This document shows, piece by piece, positions 11,537 through 23,151 of a stretch of DNA of 64,000 nt; the stretch's first letter is position 1; every line of letters starts with the position of its first letter. The translations under genes were made by a program, and so were the position numbers. The stretch comes from Gnetum montanum (Eukaryota; Streptophyta; Gnetopsida; Gnetales; Gnetaceae): positions 1,783,731 through 1,847,730 of the forward strand of contig MNCI01000556.1 of assembly GCA_015680685.1 (NCBI GenBank). Reading direction: 5' to 3'. The notes under the pieces were generated by a model. The model was not told where the DNA came from, ran no database searches, and saw only the letters and a list, made by a program, of their open reading frames with translations.

Positions 11537-13812
11537 TCACTCACACACTTGTTCCTTAACTTTGTTATGGATTCGTATAGGGGATATGTGAATATTTTGA
11601 ACTTCTAGCCCACAACTATATCTTTTATTATTATTAGTAATGCATGAAGGTTTCTTTCTCTCCATAGTGATAAGTTTATCTTTTATGTTCTTTGTTGTAG
11701 TAGTGATGGTTGTTCGATGTTGTGTTTGATAAGGAAACATCATTTCTACAAGAAAGGATGTGCTATTAGGTCTATGAGTTTTGTGCTTATGTGTGGAAAC
11801 TATCCTAAAGAAGGGATGTTTCCAAGGTTGTGGTGAAGATCTACTAACATTGTCATTTTCATGTATATTTACAACAAAAGAGGCATTCTTTTGTTCATGT
11901 TGTGGTGTCAAACCTTACTGGGTTGGTGGTGGTGACATGTGGTGGAGGGGAGTATGAGAATATTGAGGATATGATGGAGGATGAGAGGTGTGAGGTGGAG
12001 GTCCCATAGAATATGTTACAAGTTGATAATATTCAGGAGAGTAGTAATAGTAATTTGAGGTAGAGGAAGTTAAACCAATTGGAAAAATAGGTTGCTAAAC
12101 ATAATATCCATATGGGTCTGGCTCACAATAAGGGTAGTGTTAGTTTGATGATGGCCTCCCCCATGACTGTGATTTTTACCACTACAATTGATAATAGTAT
12201 TGAGGTTGGTAAAAATCCCCACTAGGATAGTATGGTTGGTTGTAGGAGTTTCTATAAGTACCTAGTGAGAAAGGTAATTTCTTAGGCATTTGCTTTTTTA
12301 CAGACTTGGGAATCAAAGAAAAACCCAAATACTCATGTAGATGTAACATGACTAGGCAATAGCCCTTTGGATGATCATATAGGTAGATGTCACATCCATC
12401 ATCCTCTTGTGTAGTTGAGTCTATAACCTCTTCACCTACACTTATTTTTCTTTTTTATCAATAAGTATTATTACTAGTTTCTTGGTTCTTTTTCCTCTTC
12501 TTATTTTGATTAATTCATTCTTTTTTTGTTATCCTCTCCTCTACTTTTTTTTATGTAAGTTGTAACATTATCATTTATCAACTCCCACATCTTATCTAGC
12601 CTTACTTCAAGCTCATCGATAGACTTTTATATTGGAAAATTTTATTGTAAAATCATGTCATTGAGAGCTATCTCTTTTCCCTCATCATAGATATTTAAAG
12701 AGTTGGATCCCAATTATATTCCGCTACATTCTCTTGTTTACATAGCTCTCATTCTTTTTCCACCCACTTGATTAGCCTTTGTATCTGATGGATTTCAATT
12801 TGTATAACCAACCTCAAGCATAAATCCCAAGGGTCTCCCTCATTTGATTACAAAGACCTCCTATGATGTGGAAAAGTTTTTCTTTTTAAGAGAAATTATA
12901 TCCATACATCTATGTAGTAGAAAATAATATCTATCCAAGACCACATTTAAGGATTCATGATTTTCTCAAGTTGGATACTCTCACATAGGTTTGGTATTTT
13001 TCATTGAAGAGCTCCAGCATTATGGACCATTTGTGAATTGAATCTAGTTCCAATGATCTATACCAACTTTTAGCTTTGTCTATTATTATCCTAGGAAAGA
13101 GCTTAAGCATTTTCCACTTACATTAGATATTTTGCAAGGTGCAAGCATCATGGAAGGCTTGTAAGTGATGTTGTGGATCAAAATTATAGTCTCCCCAAAA
13201 TTTAGGAATGTTGTCCATATCAAGCCATTTGATGTGGTTGTCCCTTTGATGCCATTGGGGTATTTGAACTACCTACCTAATCTCTATTAGGTTCCTAGTA
13301 GCCAACAAGAATCCATCAATGTTAGAAATGTCATGGTGAGAATCTCTATTTCTATTTTTTTGGTGGTGATCTTGTCTATGCTCACTTTGATGTCTTTGAT
13401 TTTGCCCTTGGGATTGATTTCTATTTTTATTTAGACCCCATAGTGGAGCTCCATATCTATACCTATGTTCATCATCCTCAAAACTAGACATTGAAGAAAA
13501 AGAGGAATATGAAGAGTTGGGAGAAACACCATGGCTCCTATATCTTCCCCCATGGTCCCTTGATGTATATTTTCTAGGTTTAGAGCTGGTTCCAGGCCTT
13601 AAGGCTCTCACCATTTTAGGACTTACTCCATCTACTCTAGCATTTTCTACATGAATTAAATGTACTTTATGCATGTAGTAAGGGTTAAAATAAGCATATG
13701 AAACCCATACTTGAGGTTGTTCACTCCAATTCTCTTTAGTATAGATCCTATCATTTCTCCTATGAGAGTTTTCATCATACAATGCATTATGGATTATTTG
13801 TGAAGAATACAT
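11537..13812 (-). pseudogene. E2 gag, decayed
   Basis: Read on the minus strand from an ATG at 13812. An N-terminal frame of 179 codons is basic and rich in Ser, Arg, His and Gln (MYSSQ start; RDHGGRYRSHG; NQSQGQNQRHQSEHRQDHH). After a stop, the gag core follows with a LFPRIIIDKAKSWYRSLE-like segment and LELFNEKYQTYVR, broken by stops. A Pro/Tyr/Ser-rich tail with YYSPEYYQL lies near 12000, and a Ser/Thr/Asn-rich frame of 124 codons lies at 11911-11537. The domain order equals E1 and E3. I see no protease signature. It is a relic of a retrotransposon capsid gene. Confidence 0.6.
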
Positions 13813-13914
13813 GTTTTTAATGTGTGTAACTATAAATAATTAATATTTTCTAAAAGATAAATCATTAACACTTTTACAATGGTTGTTTATAATATAACTA
13901 ATCTAGATAACTAG

Positions 13915-13938
13915 CACCATCCTCAGCAACAATGCCAA
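13915..13938 (-). other. E2 primer-binding site region
   Basis: On the minus strand, TTGGCATTGTTGCTGAGGAT followed by GGTGCTAGTTATCTAGATTA. The latter part matches the sequence after the E1 primer site (CCTAGTTATCTAGATTAG), which fixes the orientation of E2. Confidence 0.55.
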
Positions 13939-14938
13939 CAAGGAGTAGCAGGTACCCCATATGCCCAACCATACGAATTATAAGCATTCATGTGCAACCT
14001 TATTAAATTCTATGGATGGAACTAGTTGCGCATCTAGATTGTTAAGCATTAATCATAATTTTATATCATCCTACTTCGACTAATGGTAGCTTTGTCATGT
14101 ATGGTTTAGTCCAAAGTGAGGCATATGATTGTTGATGTTATTTTAGCTTTATGTTATTCCTAACAATAATTGAAAAATTAATTCTTTAATCTAATTAACA
14201 ACAAAAAGTAAAGTCTAAACTAGCCTACAATTGATAAGTGTCCATTCTTTGCTTGCTATACATGTCCTATACCCACATATTCACTACTAGGATTACCAAG
14301 CACTATGCTACTTGGTGAACCAAGAAATAATGTTGTTGGGATTACCAAGCAAATACATGTTCATACTCAAAACTGGTTATCGTCATTCTACCAATTCATT
14401 AATATACATTAAATCATACATATTAACTAAGTATAGGGAATATAAATTGCATAGGATGTAAATTTAATCTAAGTCAAAGTGCTACAATGAATAAGAATCA
14501 TCTTGATCTTATTATCGTTTATGGAATGTGTCCCAGTATATTTCCACTTGAATACAATGTTGTACAACTAACTCAAATTCACACTACAAACACTTACTAA
14601 CTATTCTCTAATACTATGAAATAAAACTACAAGGTTTTAGTTACGTTATTGAAAAAAAAATTTCCCAATACATAGAAAAAGCATGTGTATTTATAGGTGA
14701 AAAAAAATGCTACGTCAATGCATTAAATCATGTGTCAACGAGATCCTATCAATGGGTACACATCGATGAGGCTACGTCAATAGGTACTCATTGATGCAAC
14801 TATGATATCACATATATGACATCATAGATACGATGTAGCATTTACAATGTAGTAGCCAACTAAGACCCATCGTTAGGGATGCTACAATGTAAATATAATG
14901 TAACATCTATGATATCTCAAACAACTGATGCTTCATCA
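13939..14938 (-). repeat. E2 5' LTR (intact, about 1000 bp)
   Basis: The right-hand E2 LTR; on the minus strand it starts TGATGAAGCATC. It retains the site that was interrupted by E1 in the left copy. U3 contains several short repeats built on ATGTAGCATCTATGATATC-like words. Confidence 0.75.
14688..14696 (-). promoter_or_regulatory. TATA box of the E2 LTR
   Basis: TATTTATAG on the plus strand, i.e. CTATAAATA on the element's strand, about 245 bp from the LTR start. Confidence 0.4.
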
Positions 14939-14943
14939 CACTA
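14939..14943. repeat. Target-site duplication of E2, right copy
   Basis: CACTA following the CA end of E2, matching 1591-1595. Confidence 0.8.
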
Positions 14944-15108
14944 ATTTAATACAGGTATGAATTGGGAAGAAAATGATTTATAATCACTTAAATTCACTAT
15001 TTCAAAATATTATCCAATTAGGTGAATGTGTCAATAGAATTTGATCAGATCATGTGCGAAGCCTTATGATTCATATGGTTGGGCGTAAGGAATACCCATT
15101 GCTTATCA
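14944..15108 (+). repeat. E3 5' LTR, second segment
   Basis: Ends CATATGGTTGGGCGTAAGG then CCCATTGCTTATCA, like the 3' ends of the E1 and E2 LTRs. A primer-site-like TTAGCATTATTCCTAGGAAC follows. Confidence 0.6.
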
Positions 15109-15267
15109 TTAGCATTATTCCTAGGAACACAATTTAGCTAAGTGCATTAGGCATTAGTGAATAGTGAATCCACATAAATTTATTTCAAGAAGGAATATAG
15201 CAATTCAATCTCTTATACAAAATAATTAAAATAGTATATTAAGGCATACTTCTTATACATTACTAAG

Positions 15268-17330
15268 ATGTCTTCTTCTCATAAGAATGAATCTTCGTCC
15301 CACACTAATGAATCCAATCAATAACAAGATAAGACTAGGAGGACCAACAGTGAAAATCCTCAATAACTTGAGGTATTCTATATACATACAGGTTCATTTC
15401 ATTTAAATTTCATCTCTATTCTCCATAAAGAATAATACATGCATTGAAGGAACATGGAGGGTGGTGTCCAATTACCTCTTGATTAGTCAATCTCACAAGG
15501 CTAGGGATTGAATCATCAGGCCTAGAACATGAGGTAATAAATTATATCTCAAGGGATTATCGACCCATAAAGTTATAACTTAAAAATAATTTATGCATGA
15601 AGGTGTGCTATGAGTTCTTCAAAGATAAAGGGATCTCGAAACCATTATTCCTACAACCGTAGGAAGAAAATTTTGATCTTTTTTCAAGGCTATCTTAATA
15701 CACATATTCTCATCCTATGATTGAGGATGACACTCAGTACTAGCGGTTGCAATCCACATTGCACAACAACTAGGATGAAGAAAGAATAGAATCCAAATAT
15801 CACAGAACATCAAGGTAAAGGTCCCATAGTCATTCATCTAAAGAAAAAGAAAAGGAGGAAACAAGGAACAAGGGAAGAGAATGAGAAAGGGATCATAGAA
15901 GAAGGACTAGCAGGTACCATTCTCCTAGTCCTTCACCTTCTTAATCCTTCTCCTCATCAAAATTTGACATAAGGATCTATGGTTGACATGGAAGAAAGAG
16001 TGATTGGGATCAATATTGAGATGGAGATGGGGATGATTAGAAATCACAACAAAGCAATAGGAGTTGAGAGCATTGACAGCCTCAGGAGGAATAGGAGCAT
16101 CTCTAAAAATGAAGGCATAGCAAAACTAATCATAGATGACATGGCCATGATATGGATAACCATAACCCTCATAACTATGATGAGCCATTTCTAGCTACTA
16201 GAAACATGCACAATTTTTTAGAAGTAGTTCAAATTCTCACTAGGCACCAAAAGAATAGTAAGATTAAATTGCTAGATATGAATAATATTCCTAGGATTGA
16301 AGGGGGATATAATGTTAATTTTTACCATCATTTGAAAGCTATCCATGATGCCTATTCCTTATAGAGTATTAAAAATGAATGACATAAGCTCAAATTATTC
16401 CCAAGGACACTCAATAAAAAGTTAGAAAGTTTGTACTAGTCTTTGGAACAAGAATCTATTCACAGGTGGAGTACCATCTTGGAGCTATTTAATGACAAGT
16501 ACTAAATGTACTTCTAAGTGCCCAACCTAAGTAAGAAAATCCAAGGATGAAAGTAAGAAAATCATGAATCTTTGAATGTAGCCCTAGGTAACTACTACTC
16601 TTTCTTGCACCAATGCCCAGGCCACAAAATCTCTCAAAGGGAGAAACTTCACCATAGTATAGATGGACTCTAGAAGAAATCATAGGAAGCTCTTGGGTTC
16701 TATGCTAAAGGGATACTTTCTAAGATGGAAGCTCATCAGATCCAAATGCTAATAGAATAAGTGATCAAGGAAGAAGAGGAATTAAAAAAAATGAGAAAGT
16801 GTAGAATATATAACATGGACTGGTCCATTTGCAAGAGCAAGGTGCATTTCTATGAGTCATAAGATGAAGCACTACTAGATGATGTGGTGCCAAGGGAGAC
16901 CTTGCTGATATAAAAATCTATTACTAAAATATTGTACAAGGTGAATAAAATGTGGGATTTCTTAAACAAAGACTACTCTTAGAATTATAGAGGAGAAGGT
17001 AGAGTAAGGAATTATTAATCAAGAAAGAAGAAGAAAGAAATATATAGAAAAGAGTTACTATCAACAAAAAGGTAAGGCTTGAATGGTTAGTGAGATTGTA
17101 GATTTAAAAATTGATAATTATGGATGTGATATTTGCTAATATGAACATCCCAAGGAATGTTATCCCATGTTATCACATCTATAAGAGTCTGGGGTATATT
17201 CCTTAAATCCAAAATCTACAAAGAAGCAACCACCTAGAAGATTACCTTATTCATAAGGCAATTAGAAATAGTAGTTTCACCAAACAAAATACTATCTAAG
17301 TGAAGTACCTCCTCAACCTCATGAGTAGTA
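15268..17330 (+). pseudogene. E3 gag, decayed
   Basis: Starts at ATG 15268 (MSSSHKNESS...) about 160 bp after the LTR and is broken by a stop after 18 codons and many later ones. The core at 16150-16520 has NNIPRIEGGYNVNFYHHL, then LKLFPRTL and STILELFNDKY, the same gag pattern as E1 and E2. Downstream, 17270-17620 is Pro/Gln/Tyr-rich. It is a plus-strand gag relic of an Athila-like element. Confidence 0.55.
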
Positions 17331-17639
17331 TCAACAATGGGAAAACCCACAATCATGGGGGATACGGAAATATCCTTAAGAACAACTAGCCCATTATGGA
17401 TATTACATCTAGTAGCCTATATTTCCTCATGGTTTTTTTAGTCACACTCCTTTCTCTCATCAATACTATCCTCTTGAATATTATAGAATGTCTACTCTAA
17501 GAAATGAGTCTCCTTTCACTCATCCTCTTTTATATCAACCAACACATCCTATGCCACCTAACACCACATCCTTGTCACCTCCTCCACCTATGTAGGAAGA
17601 AATTCCACCATAACCACAGTAAAGAAATGCCACAATGGT

Positions 17640-18950
17640 AGTTAATATATAGCTAAATATCCATATGAGTGATTCTAAGATGAAGAGGTAGCCACAGAGA
17701 TGGTTAAATCCAAAGCTTAGGCAAGTTATTAAAGAAGAAGTGGAACAACTTCTTAATGTTGAGTTCATTTATTCCATTACAGATAGTTAATGGATTAGCC
17801 TACTTGTAATTGTATTAAATAAAGAAGGAAGTGAAGAGTCTAAATAGAGTATAGGCTATGCAACATGTTAACTTTCAAAAGATCATTTTCCATTAGCATT
17901 TTTGGACTAGGTGTGAGATACTATTGTGGGGCATGGCTACTATAGTTTTCTATATGGTTATAATGGCTATAACCAAATCCAAATGGCACTAAAGGATCAG
18001 GTAAAAACAACCTTCAAAAGTTCCTAGGGGGCTTTCACATACAAGAAGATGGCATTTGACCTTTGCAATGCCCCTACCATTTTTCAATGTCTAGTGCTCA
18101 ATATTTCTTAGCAAAAAATTGATAGTTGTATGGTAATCTTCATGGATGAATTTTCCAACTATGGTACCAACTTTGATCAAGTCTTAGATCATCTTAAGCA
18201 AGTGCTAAAATTCTATGTGAAGAAAAACACACAACTCAAATGGTAGAAAAGCCATTTAATGGTCCAGGAGGGCAAAGTCTTGGTGCATATAATTTTAGAA
18301 AAAATGATCAAGATAAATCTAGAGAAAGTATAAATCATCTAAAAAATTACCAGATACATTTAAATGGTAAAAGATGCATGGTCATTCATTGAGAAAATTG
18401 GTTACTATAGGTGCTTCATCAAGAACTTCTCCAAAATTGCCAACTTATTAGTAGAGCTCACAAAGAAGGATGCACCTTTCGAATGGACCAAGGAATGTGA
18501 GCAAGCATTCCAAAAAGTTAAGCAAAAGCTTATATAAACCCCAATTCTACATACTCTAGATTGGTCCAAACATTTCATATCATGAAAAATACATCAAACT
18601 ATGCATTTGGAGTGGTACTTACACAATTGGATGATCAATGATGTCCATACTATATCCATTGTGCAAGCAAAAGCATTGTTGGTGCACAACTAAATTACAC
18701 CACCACTAAAAAGGAACTCATGGTAGTGGTGTATGCCTTAAAGAAGTTCAAGCACTATGTGCTTGGATATCAAATGTTTATGCACACTAATCATAGTGCC
18801 ACTCACTTCTTAATGAATGAGTCAATGGTGAACATCTATGTCACATCGTGATTGGAAATTTTCCAAGAGTTTGTTCTAACTATGGTGGACATAAAAGAAA
18901 CTAAGAACATAGTCACTGATCATTTATATTAGTTAATATGGGATAGCAAA
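17640..18950 (+). pseudogene. E3 reverse transcriptase / RNase H, decayed
   Basis: Translates in one frame with many stops as a Ty3/gypsy RT. The approach region is KPKLRQVIKEEVEQLL..., followed by DGYNQI-like GYNGYNQIQMAL, then AFTYKKMAFDLCNAPTIFQ (the thumb-side TPFGLCNAPATFQ motif), then the active-site box as MDEFSNYG at about 18140-18165. The Athila-type box is MDDFSVYG, so the second Asp is Glu here. RNase H-like sequence follows (KKDAPFEWTKECEQAF; then the Tyr-Ala-Ser style connection). It would copy element RNA to DNA in the particle; this copy is dead. Confidence 0.65.
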
Positions 18951-19947
18951 AAGGATGAGTAGCCCTTATCCAACCAATTTCCTAATGAGATCTTTTTTTC
19001 TAAATCCACTGAAGTTCAAAGACCCAAAGGTACTAATTGATATAATGAATTCTGCTTCTATCTTCTCACTTAAGAAACTCCACCATAATGGAATAACAAG
19101 AAGAAATAATATTTTTCTCACCAAGTCAAGTACTATATTGAAATTCAAGGTAACATTTACAAGTTTTGTGAAAATGGCTTGGTGTGATGGTGTACCTAAT
19201 GATTATTAACTTTGGATTCTCCAAGATATTCATAAAGGTCCTTATGGGGGCCATTAAGTATGAAGGAGGATAGTTGTGAAGATTCTCATGGAAAAGTTCT
19301 TTTGGCCAATAATCTTCAGGGATGCTTACCATTTTCTTATTTATGTACTACTAAAGAGATGAATGAATGGTAGTTTGAATGGAAGGATCTCAAAATTATA
19401 TCCAACCACTAAAACTCCTTGGCCTTTGGGGTATTGACTTCATGAGATATATCACTTCCATGTCAAATGGAAAGGCTTACATCACCATTGCTATTAACTA
19501 TTGCAAACAGTAGGCTAAATTTTTAGCTACCATTGACTATTCATCTTTTACTATAGCATGGTTTATTCAACAAAATGTCGTAAATAGGTCTGGTATGCCA
19601 AGGACTCTTATTTTAGTCAATGGAACTTACTTCACTATGTCTACTTTTTAGAAACTAATGTAATGCTTAGAGGGACAACATCAACTAACAGCCCTCTATT
19701 ACCCATAAGCTAATGGACAAGTTGAGGTAACTAATAGGGAGATAACCAAAATCTTAACATGAATCATTTGTCAATATAGGAAGGACTAGAGCATGAAACT
19801 CAATGATGCTCTTTGGGCTTATTGGTCAACTTGGAAACTTTTTCTAGATTACTCTCTTTATGAGTTGGTGTATGGGAAATTGCCAATACATCCAATCCAA
19901 GTTAAGCTCTATAAATTCTTAACCATTGTGAGCTTGACCTTGACCTC
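18951..19947 (+). pseudogene. E3 integrase, decayed and interrupted by E5
   Basis: Contains remnants of the zinc-binding domain (HKGPYGGH then FFWPIIFRDAYHF) and the catalytic core: WPLGIDFM (first Asp kept), then LVNGTYF where TDNGTHF would be expected (second Asp lost), then ANGQVEVTNRE (Glu kept). LWAYWSTWK and YELVYGK then follow, as in the post-core segment of gypsy integrases. The reading continues past the E5 insertion at 37249. Confidence 0.65.
19943..19947. repeat. Target-site duplication of E5, left copy
   Basis: ACCTC immediately before the TG end at 19948; identical to 37244-37248. Confidence 0.9.
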
Positions 19948-20721
19948 TGTAATGACAGAAAATGTCGGCAGCTGGAAAATACCGAACAAAAATTCCGTGT
20001 ACACAGTTTTAACCACGGATCCGCATGAGGGCAATGCTGGAAAAAAACGAATTCGCGGTGCCCTGAACGGTCTTGTCGATCAGATAGGGACTTACTATCA
20101 GTAAAAATGATGCAAATGTTCTATGGATCGGTGTGATTCAGTGAATCACAAACGGAGGCAAAAAAAGTTTAGATCAATTGCAACAATGACAGCGATATCG
20201 TGAAAAGGGGTGGCCAATACGGGAGCAACGCGTGTTCTTTAAGATCTACGCTTTGACTTGCAGAATGTGTGTATTGTATATTACGTTACAACAAGGAGAT
20301 CCTGAATAATTGATATGAGATAGGCACAAAACAACAAGAAAACTGTCCAGGTAGAAATCCGATCTAACTTGTAGGCCAAAGATGAGATGCAAGGAAGGTC
20401 GAGCCCTGACGTATATTGATCAACTGTTTCTGACGCATAGAATCTGCAAACCGTCAGGATGATCTCACGATCTTTGATCTACTTCTTTGCTTTGGGTAGC
20501 TTCTGCCCGGGTCCGCCAACGACCACTAATGGAGAAAGTTGTATCTTCCCCAAAGGAATGATTGCCCTTGCTGCTGATGCTTAATGGACTGTGCTATGCT
20601 TCTGCTGAAAGGAGATGCTGTTAAGAATTTTCTAAGCGCTGCCCTCTGTATCCCTGCTCTTATTCACTTGCTTGCCAACTTGCCAAATTTTTGCCAACCC
20701 TTGTATCTTTGTCCATCGGGA

Positions 20722-20730
20722 TATTTATAG
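20722..20730 (-). promoter_or_regulatory. TATA box of the E5 3' LTR
   Basis: TATTTATAG on plus, CTATAAATA on the element strand. The equivalent in the 5' LTR is 36581-36589. U3 is therefore about 20731-21384. Confidence 0.5.
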
Positions 20731-20889
20731 GCTGCGATGTCCTATGAAAAGGCGCAATCCTGATGACGTGTGCCCCAAATGTTTCGGGTACTGTTGACCA
20801 TTTTGTGTCAAGCTGTGACTACGCACAATATGCTTGCTTGCATATTGTGCGTGTAAAAAATAGATGTGCATTTGGCCTGCTTCAGCTTT

Positions 20890-21310
20890 CTTTGAGCTAT
20901 ATTACGCTCATTCACACTGCGTTGCGTATATGAGCGTAGTGTATACAAGTTATGTACGCTTGCTTACGCAGCCGCGCGTAATGAGCGTATCGTAACATGA
21001 AATAATTAGTGCAAGTTATTTACGCTCTCTTACGTAGCCGCACGTAATGAGCATAAAGAAACATCAAACAATAAATACAAGTTGTTTTACGCTCCCTTAC
21101 GCAGCTGTGTGTAATGAGCGTAAACAACGTTCCAATCTTGGCAATGCGTTATGCTCGGATACGCAACGTTGCGTAACGTGCGTAAGATAAATTGACCGCA
21201 TGCCAAAAGAAAGGGCTTGAATTGTTGCACCTTTTCTGGATTTCTGCCCTTGACTGTTTTGAGGCTCGTTACACTGCTGTGCGTAACAGAGTGTAAACTT
21301 GTCTTTGATC
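20890..21310. repeat. Array of imperfect palindromes in E5 U3
   Basis: Four to five successive units built from TTACGCTC or TACGCT on one side and GCGTAATGAGCGTA on the other, enclosing TTACGCAGCCGCGCGTAA-type centres. Examples start near 20921, 20968, 21028, 21090 and 21150. The same array is in the 5' LTR (about 36750-37170). They lie 160-590 bp upstream of the TATA box in the element's direction, where enhancer elements would be expected. Confidence 0.6.
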
Positions 21311-21384
21311 AGAAGCTGATACGCGCTCTCGCCTGAATTGCGAATATTTGCCTGAGGCCGACTTGTAATTTTCACGGTGTTTCA

Positions 21385-21398
21385 ATGGCCCCTCTTTG
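21385..21398 (-). other. E5 polypurine tract
   Basis: On the element strand AAAGAGGGGCCAT abuts the 3' LTR start TGAAACACC. This is the usual place for plus-strand priming. Confidence 0.55.
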
Positions 21399-22449
21399 TT
21401 GAAGGTTAGAGGGCTTGCCTGAAAGACGTCGACAAAGAATACGAAACACCGAATTGGCAAAAGAAAAAACAGCGTCCATCCATGGCTACTCAAGTATTTG
21501 CCTTGTCAACATGGAAGGGCGAAGCTAGAGGGAATGGGAAAAATGATATGATATGAGAGAAACATACGCACATTTGTGTCAATAGGAATGCTTTTAGGCA
21601 AGCATGGCGCATCAACCTGAGATTTCTCTGTTACAGATTATAGTAGGAATGCTTGCAAAAGGAGCACGGCGCATCACTTTCTGTGATATCTCTGCTATAA
21701 TATTTAGTTACGTAGCGTATGGATTGGGTTGTGGTGCGAGTACTAATGGGTGTTTGCGTATGTAACTGCTGAGTACATCATGCAAGTGATAGGGATGAAA
21801 TAAAATGAGATAAAAACTAAGGATTATGGTGGCGATAGGCATGCACTTCAAAGTGACAAGGCAAACCTAAGCAGCCATCTCAAGATGCTGTTGAGCTTCA
21901 CCACTCAGATGAATGCATCTCTGAACGATATCTTTGAAATAAGTAACCTACAACCATAGAAGAAAACAGAGTGTGCCATCGCTCATGATAATTGGAGGTG
22001 AGATTGCCTGAAGTGAGATGAAGCGATCGAGCCATAAGGAAAGAGCTGTAGCACCGGACCAAAGCCGCCAATCCTGACGATTGGCCCAGCACATCTTCGC
22101 GAAAAGGCATCAGATACAGCGCAGCTAGCTGGGTTTGCAAGGAACCAACCAGATGGATCTGCAAAGCCAGCGTCTGATAGCGATGATCAGCGGAGAACCC
22201 TAAGGTCGTTGTTGATGAGGATTTTGTTGGGGCTCCGGCTGGCGAGACTAAACTCTCAGAGGTACCACCGTTGTAGTGGGCGTAGCGGTGGCATCTCCGA
22301 GGGATCAGTAAGATGCCTTTCAGCTCATCCGAGGAATCAGCAGGATGCCGGTGGGGTGGCGACGCTGGGACTGTCCCAGTGTCCCACCCCATTTGTGGTG
22401 CAGCTGTACAAAGGTGATCACGCTCGCCTGATATGCCTGTCAGCAATCT
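21399..22449. other. E5 3' untranslated region, no gene recognised
   Basis: No domain on either strand; short frames such as minus 22446-21898 show no family features. GC content is higher than in the host flanks. Confidence 0.5.
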
Positions 22450-23130
22450 GTAAGTCCAATTTTTAAGTCCTGGTAGACTGTCGTTGCTGGTTTTAAGTCT
22501 CAGCAGACCATGGTCCTAGTTTAAAGTCCGGGCGGACCGAGATGCGCTAGTTTTACGTCGTAGCGGACGGTGTCAGTGCTGGTTTATGGTCTTAGCGGAC
22601 CGTACTATGGATGTCAATTTCATGTCATGACCTAAGGACGAAGCTGTGCTGGTTTCACGTCTCAGCAGACGGTTACTTACCTGTGCCAGTTTTATGTCAT
22701 AGAGGACAGTCGGTGCCAGTTTAGCGTCGTGGCAAACGCATTCAAAAGATGCTAGTTTTTCGTCTTGGCGGACATGTACAATGTTGCCAGTTTTACATCG
22801 TAGTGGACGGTCACAACGTGCCAGGTTAGCGTCATGGCAAACGATCAATGCCAGTTTAGCGTCATAGCGGACGATCAGTGCCAGTTTATCATCATAGCGG
22901 ACGATCAGTGCCAGTTTATCGTCATAGTAGACGATCAGTGCCAGTTTATCATCATAGCGGACGATCAGTGCCAGTTTATCATCATAGTGGACGATCAGTG
23001 CCAGTTTATTGTCATAGCGGACGGTCAGTGTCAGTTTAGCGTCATAGCGGACGATCAGTGCCAGTTTATCATCATAGCGGACGATCAGTGCCAGTTTATC
23101 GTCATAGCAGATGATCAATGCCATACCTTC
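22450..23130. repeat. Minisatellite in E5 3' UTR
   Basis: From about 22846 to 23110 a unit of exactly 30 bp repeats about eight to nine times; its core is CCAGTTTATC followed by TCATAGCGGACGATCAGTG. Upstream (22450-22845) more diverged copies with variable spacing share AGTTTTA.GTC.TAGCGGAC. Because the unit is a multiple of three, both strands stay open and give false ten-residue repeat proteins. Tandem arrays in the 3' UTR are known for Tat/Ogre elements. Confidence 0.9.
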
Positions 23131-23151
23131 GTGTTTAGTCTGGAGATGCTG

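Larger units (their letters stand above)
1596..14938 (-). mobile_element. E2: gag-bearing Athila-like LTR retrotransposon, minus strand, split by E1
   Basis: Bounded by TG/CA ends and CACTA duplications. The 3' LTR is on the left (1596-2085 plus 8715-9221, split by E1) and the 5' LTR on the right (13939-14938). A primer-binding-like sequence sits just inside the right LTR, and a gag-like region lies at 13812-11537. No reverse transcriptase, RNase H or integrase could be found in the remaining 2.3 kb (9222-11530), so the element looks non-autonomous. Its LTR ends and primer-site sequence resemble those of E1 and E3, so all three belong to one family or close relatives. It sits inside the 5' LTR of E3. 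Confidence 0.75.
19948..21384 (-). repeat. E5 3' LTR (1437 bp)
   Basis: Matches 35807-37243 base for base in length with scattered substitutions. It contains a TATA box at 20722 and an array of imperfect palindromes in U3 at about 20890-21310. Confidence 0.92.
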
